Origin: a virus
Strand: one strand, 5' to 3'
Virus record (IMG/VR): IMGVR_UViG_3300042507_001013
Span: 1 to 20,471 of that record
DNA: 20,471 bases
In this document: piece after piece, positions 20,059-20,471 of the stretch
Layout of the letters: the number at the start of each line of letters is the position of its first letter
How positions within the stretch are numbered: position 1 is the first letter of the stretch
Translations under genes and position numbers: made by a program
Notes under the pieces: generated by a model
Databases searched by the model: none
Seen by the model: only the letters and a program-made list of their open reading frames with translations
What the model was told of the DNA's origin: nothing

Positions 20059-20471
20059 GGCGTCATCTAACACGTGGCTAGCCCCAGCCACCGCATATTG
20101 CCGGGAGGCAACACGGGAAACCGTGAATCAGTTTGCGCAAGGCTCTGGCGCACGACAATCAAAGGGCGGTGACCGACACCGCCATCAAATCAGCGCGAGG
20201 CCTTACGCGCACGACAGCCCCCCATGCGGGGCTGTTTCGTTTGCGGCGATTGTTGAAACGCATACGAGCTGTATGCGCATCAGCAATTACAGACATGGGA
20301 CACAACGCCTGAGCGTCTGTCCCCGGCGGCAGGTTCCCGTTACCCCAATGTTCCAGCGCTGCGGCGTACCTCGCGGCCTTCAGGCAGCACCCATGTCGGC
20401 AGTCGAATCCGACGTCACCGCGCCCCTATCCTACCGCCATGCGTCACTGCAACCTGCCGTACCACATCTAT
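20054..20471 (+). CDS. Open frame running off the right edge; possible Ash/Icd-like early protein
   Basis: From the ATG at 20054 the frame stays open for 139 codons to the window end. It reads MLASSNTWLAPATAYCREA, later AYAHDSPPCGAVSFAAIVE-type text (PYAHDSPPCGAVSFAAI), then SCMRISNYRHGTQRLSV and LQAAPMSAVESDVTAPLSYR. Small phage proteins of the Ash and Icd-like groups often have a frame that passes through a terminator-like hairpin near its start, as here, and Cys/His/Arg-rich sequence. If the promoter at 20031-20058 is used, the real start must be further in, for example GTG at 20123 or ATG at 20273; none has a good ribosome site. The composition could also be chance in GC-rich DNA, so this is a tentative call. 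Confidence 0.35.
   Translation, partial: MLASSNTWLAPATAYCREATRETVNQFAQGSGARQSKGGDRHRHQISARPYAHDSPPCGAVSFAAIVETHTSCMRISNYRHGTQRLSVCPRRQVPVTPMFQRCGVPRGLQAAPMSAVESDVTAPLSYRHASLQPAVPHL
20065..20243 (+). ncRNA. Candidate structured RNA: seven consecutive hairpins ending in a terminator
   Basis: Stems in order: GTGGCT/AGCCAC (20074-20091); TTGCC-GGGA-GGCAA (20098-20111); CACGG-GAAA-CCGTG (20112-20125), these two with GNRA tetraloops; TGCGC/GCGCA (20134-20152); GGCGGTG/CACCGCC (20165-20183); GCGCG/CGCGC (20193-20210); and the terminator. Stems four and six share the framework GCGC-loop-GCGC-ACGACA, and the joints repeat ATCAAA/AATCAG. A promoter lies just upstream. It could be a stand-alone RNA or the regulated leader of the gene to the right. 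I do not recognise a known RNA family. Confidence 0.45.
20214..20243 (+). terminator. Intrinsic terminator at the end of the hairpin array
   Basis: Stem ACAGCCCC (20214-20221), loop CCATGC, stem GGGGCTGT (20228-20235), followed by the T-rich TTCGTTT. An 8-bp GC-rich stem with a broken T-run suggests a moderate, possibly regulated terminator. It lies inside the rightward open frame. Confidence 0.6.
20259..20323 (+). other. Two further hairpins beyond the terminator
   Basis: CGCATAC-GAGCT-GTATGCG (20259-20277) is a perfect 7-bp stem. GGGACA...TGTCCC (20297-20323) is a 6-bp stem with a nested ACGC-CTGA-GCGT stem separated by a small internal loop. Neither is followed by a T-run, so they are not terminators. 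From 20324 to 20471 I see nothing else I can support, apart from the open frame and a short GTCGG/CCGAC stem at 20395-20413. Confidence 0.5.

Noticed and set aside
20395-20413. tRNA-like T-arm (GTCGG...CCGAC with GTCGAAT)
   Set aside because: The loop has 9 nt instead of 7 and no matching acceptor, D or anticodon arms could be placed around it.
20439-20471. Plus-strand ATG start of a new gene at the right edge
   Set aside because: Only 11 codons visible, no ribosome site, and in a different frame from the longer open frame covering the same bases.
20415-20471. C-terminal end of a minus-strand gene entering from the right (18 codons before a TGA)
   Set aside because: Too short to distinguish from chance and with no recognisable sequence.

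Overview
The window reads as the late (virion) half of a tailed double-stranded DNA phage or prophage with a short, podovirus-type tail. The DNA is GC-rich, start codons are ATG or GTG with clear Shine-Dalgarno sequences, and all recognisable genes lie on the minus strand in one tightly packed block. Capsid genes resemble those of Bordetella phage BPP-1 relatives (major capsid protein, Bbp16-type cement protein, Bbp19-type small protein). The tail and ejection genes follow the T7 pattern (adaptor, nozzle, three internal virion proteins). The host is probably a Gram-negative proteobacterium, by inference from these families only. No integrase, lysis gene, tRNA or reverse transcriptase is visible.

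Layout from right to left, which is the direction of transcription. 19.9-20.5 kb is a divergent control region: a minus-strand promoter, TCACG-containing repeats on a 10-bp period, a plus-strand promoter, and a run of seven hairpins ending in an intrinsic terminator. An open frame also runs off the right edge here. 18.86-19.80 kb is a DUF1376 replication-type protein whose gene contains a cluster of palindromic iteron-like repeats. Next come a small conserved phage protein and a small HTH-like protein with a perfect extended -10 box. 16.5-18.4 kb holds the small and large terminase. 16.0-16.5 kb is a GNAT acetyltransferase. 13.2-16.0 kb holds a small membrane protein, the portal and a beta-rich protein. 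10.4-13.1 kb holds the Bbp19-like protein, scaffold, major capsid, cement protein and a small basic protein. A strong minus-strand terminator at 10.33-10.36 kb divides the head block from the tail block. 3.8-10.3 kb holds the tail adaptor, tail nozzle and two internal virion proteins. 1-3.76 kb is the first ~1254 codons of a giant polyvalent protein that continues beyond the left edge.

How it works together: terminase and portal package DNA into a capsid assembled on the scaffold and stabilised by the cement protein; adaptor and nozzle complete the tail; the three downstream proteins sit where T7 gp14, gp15 and gp16 sit and probably form the ejected core. The last carries two ADP-ribosyltransferase-like domains and a HETAH zincin motif, so it may deliver enzymes into the host at infection. 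The most unusual signals are the iteron-like repeats inside the replication gene (a lambda-O-like origin candidate), the hairpin array at the right end, and the double-ART polyvalent protein.
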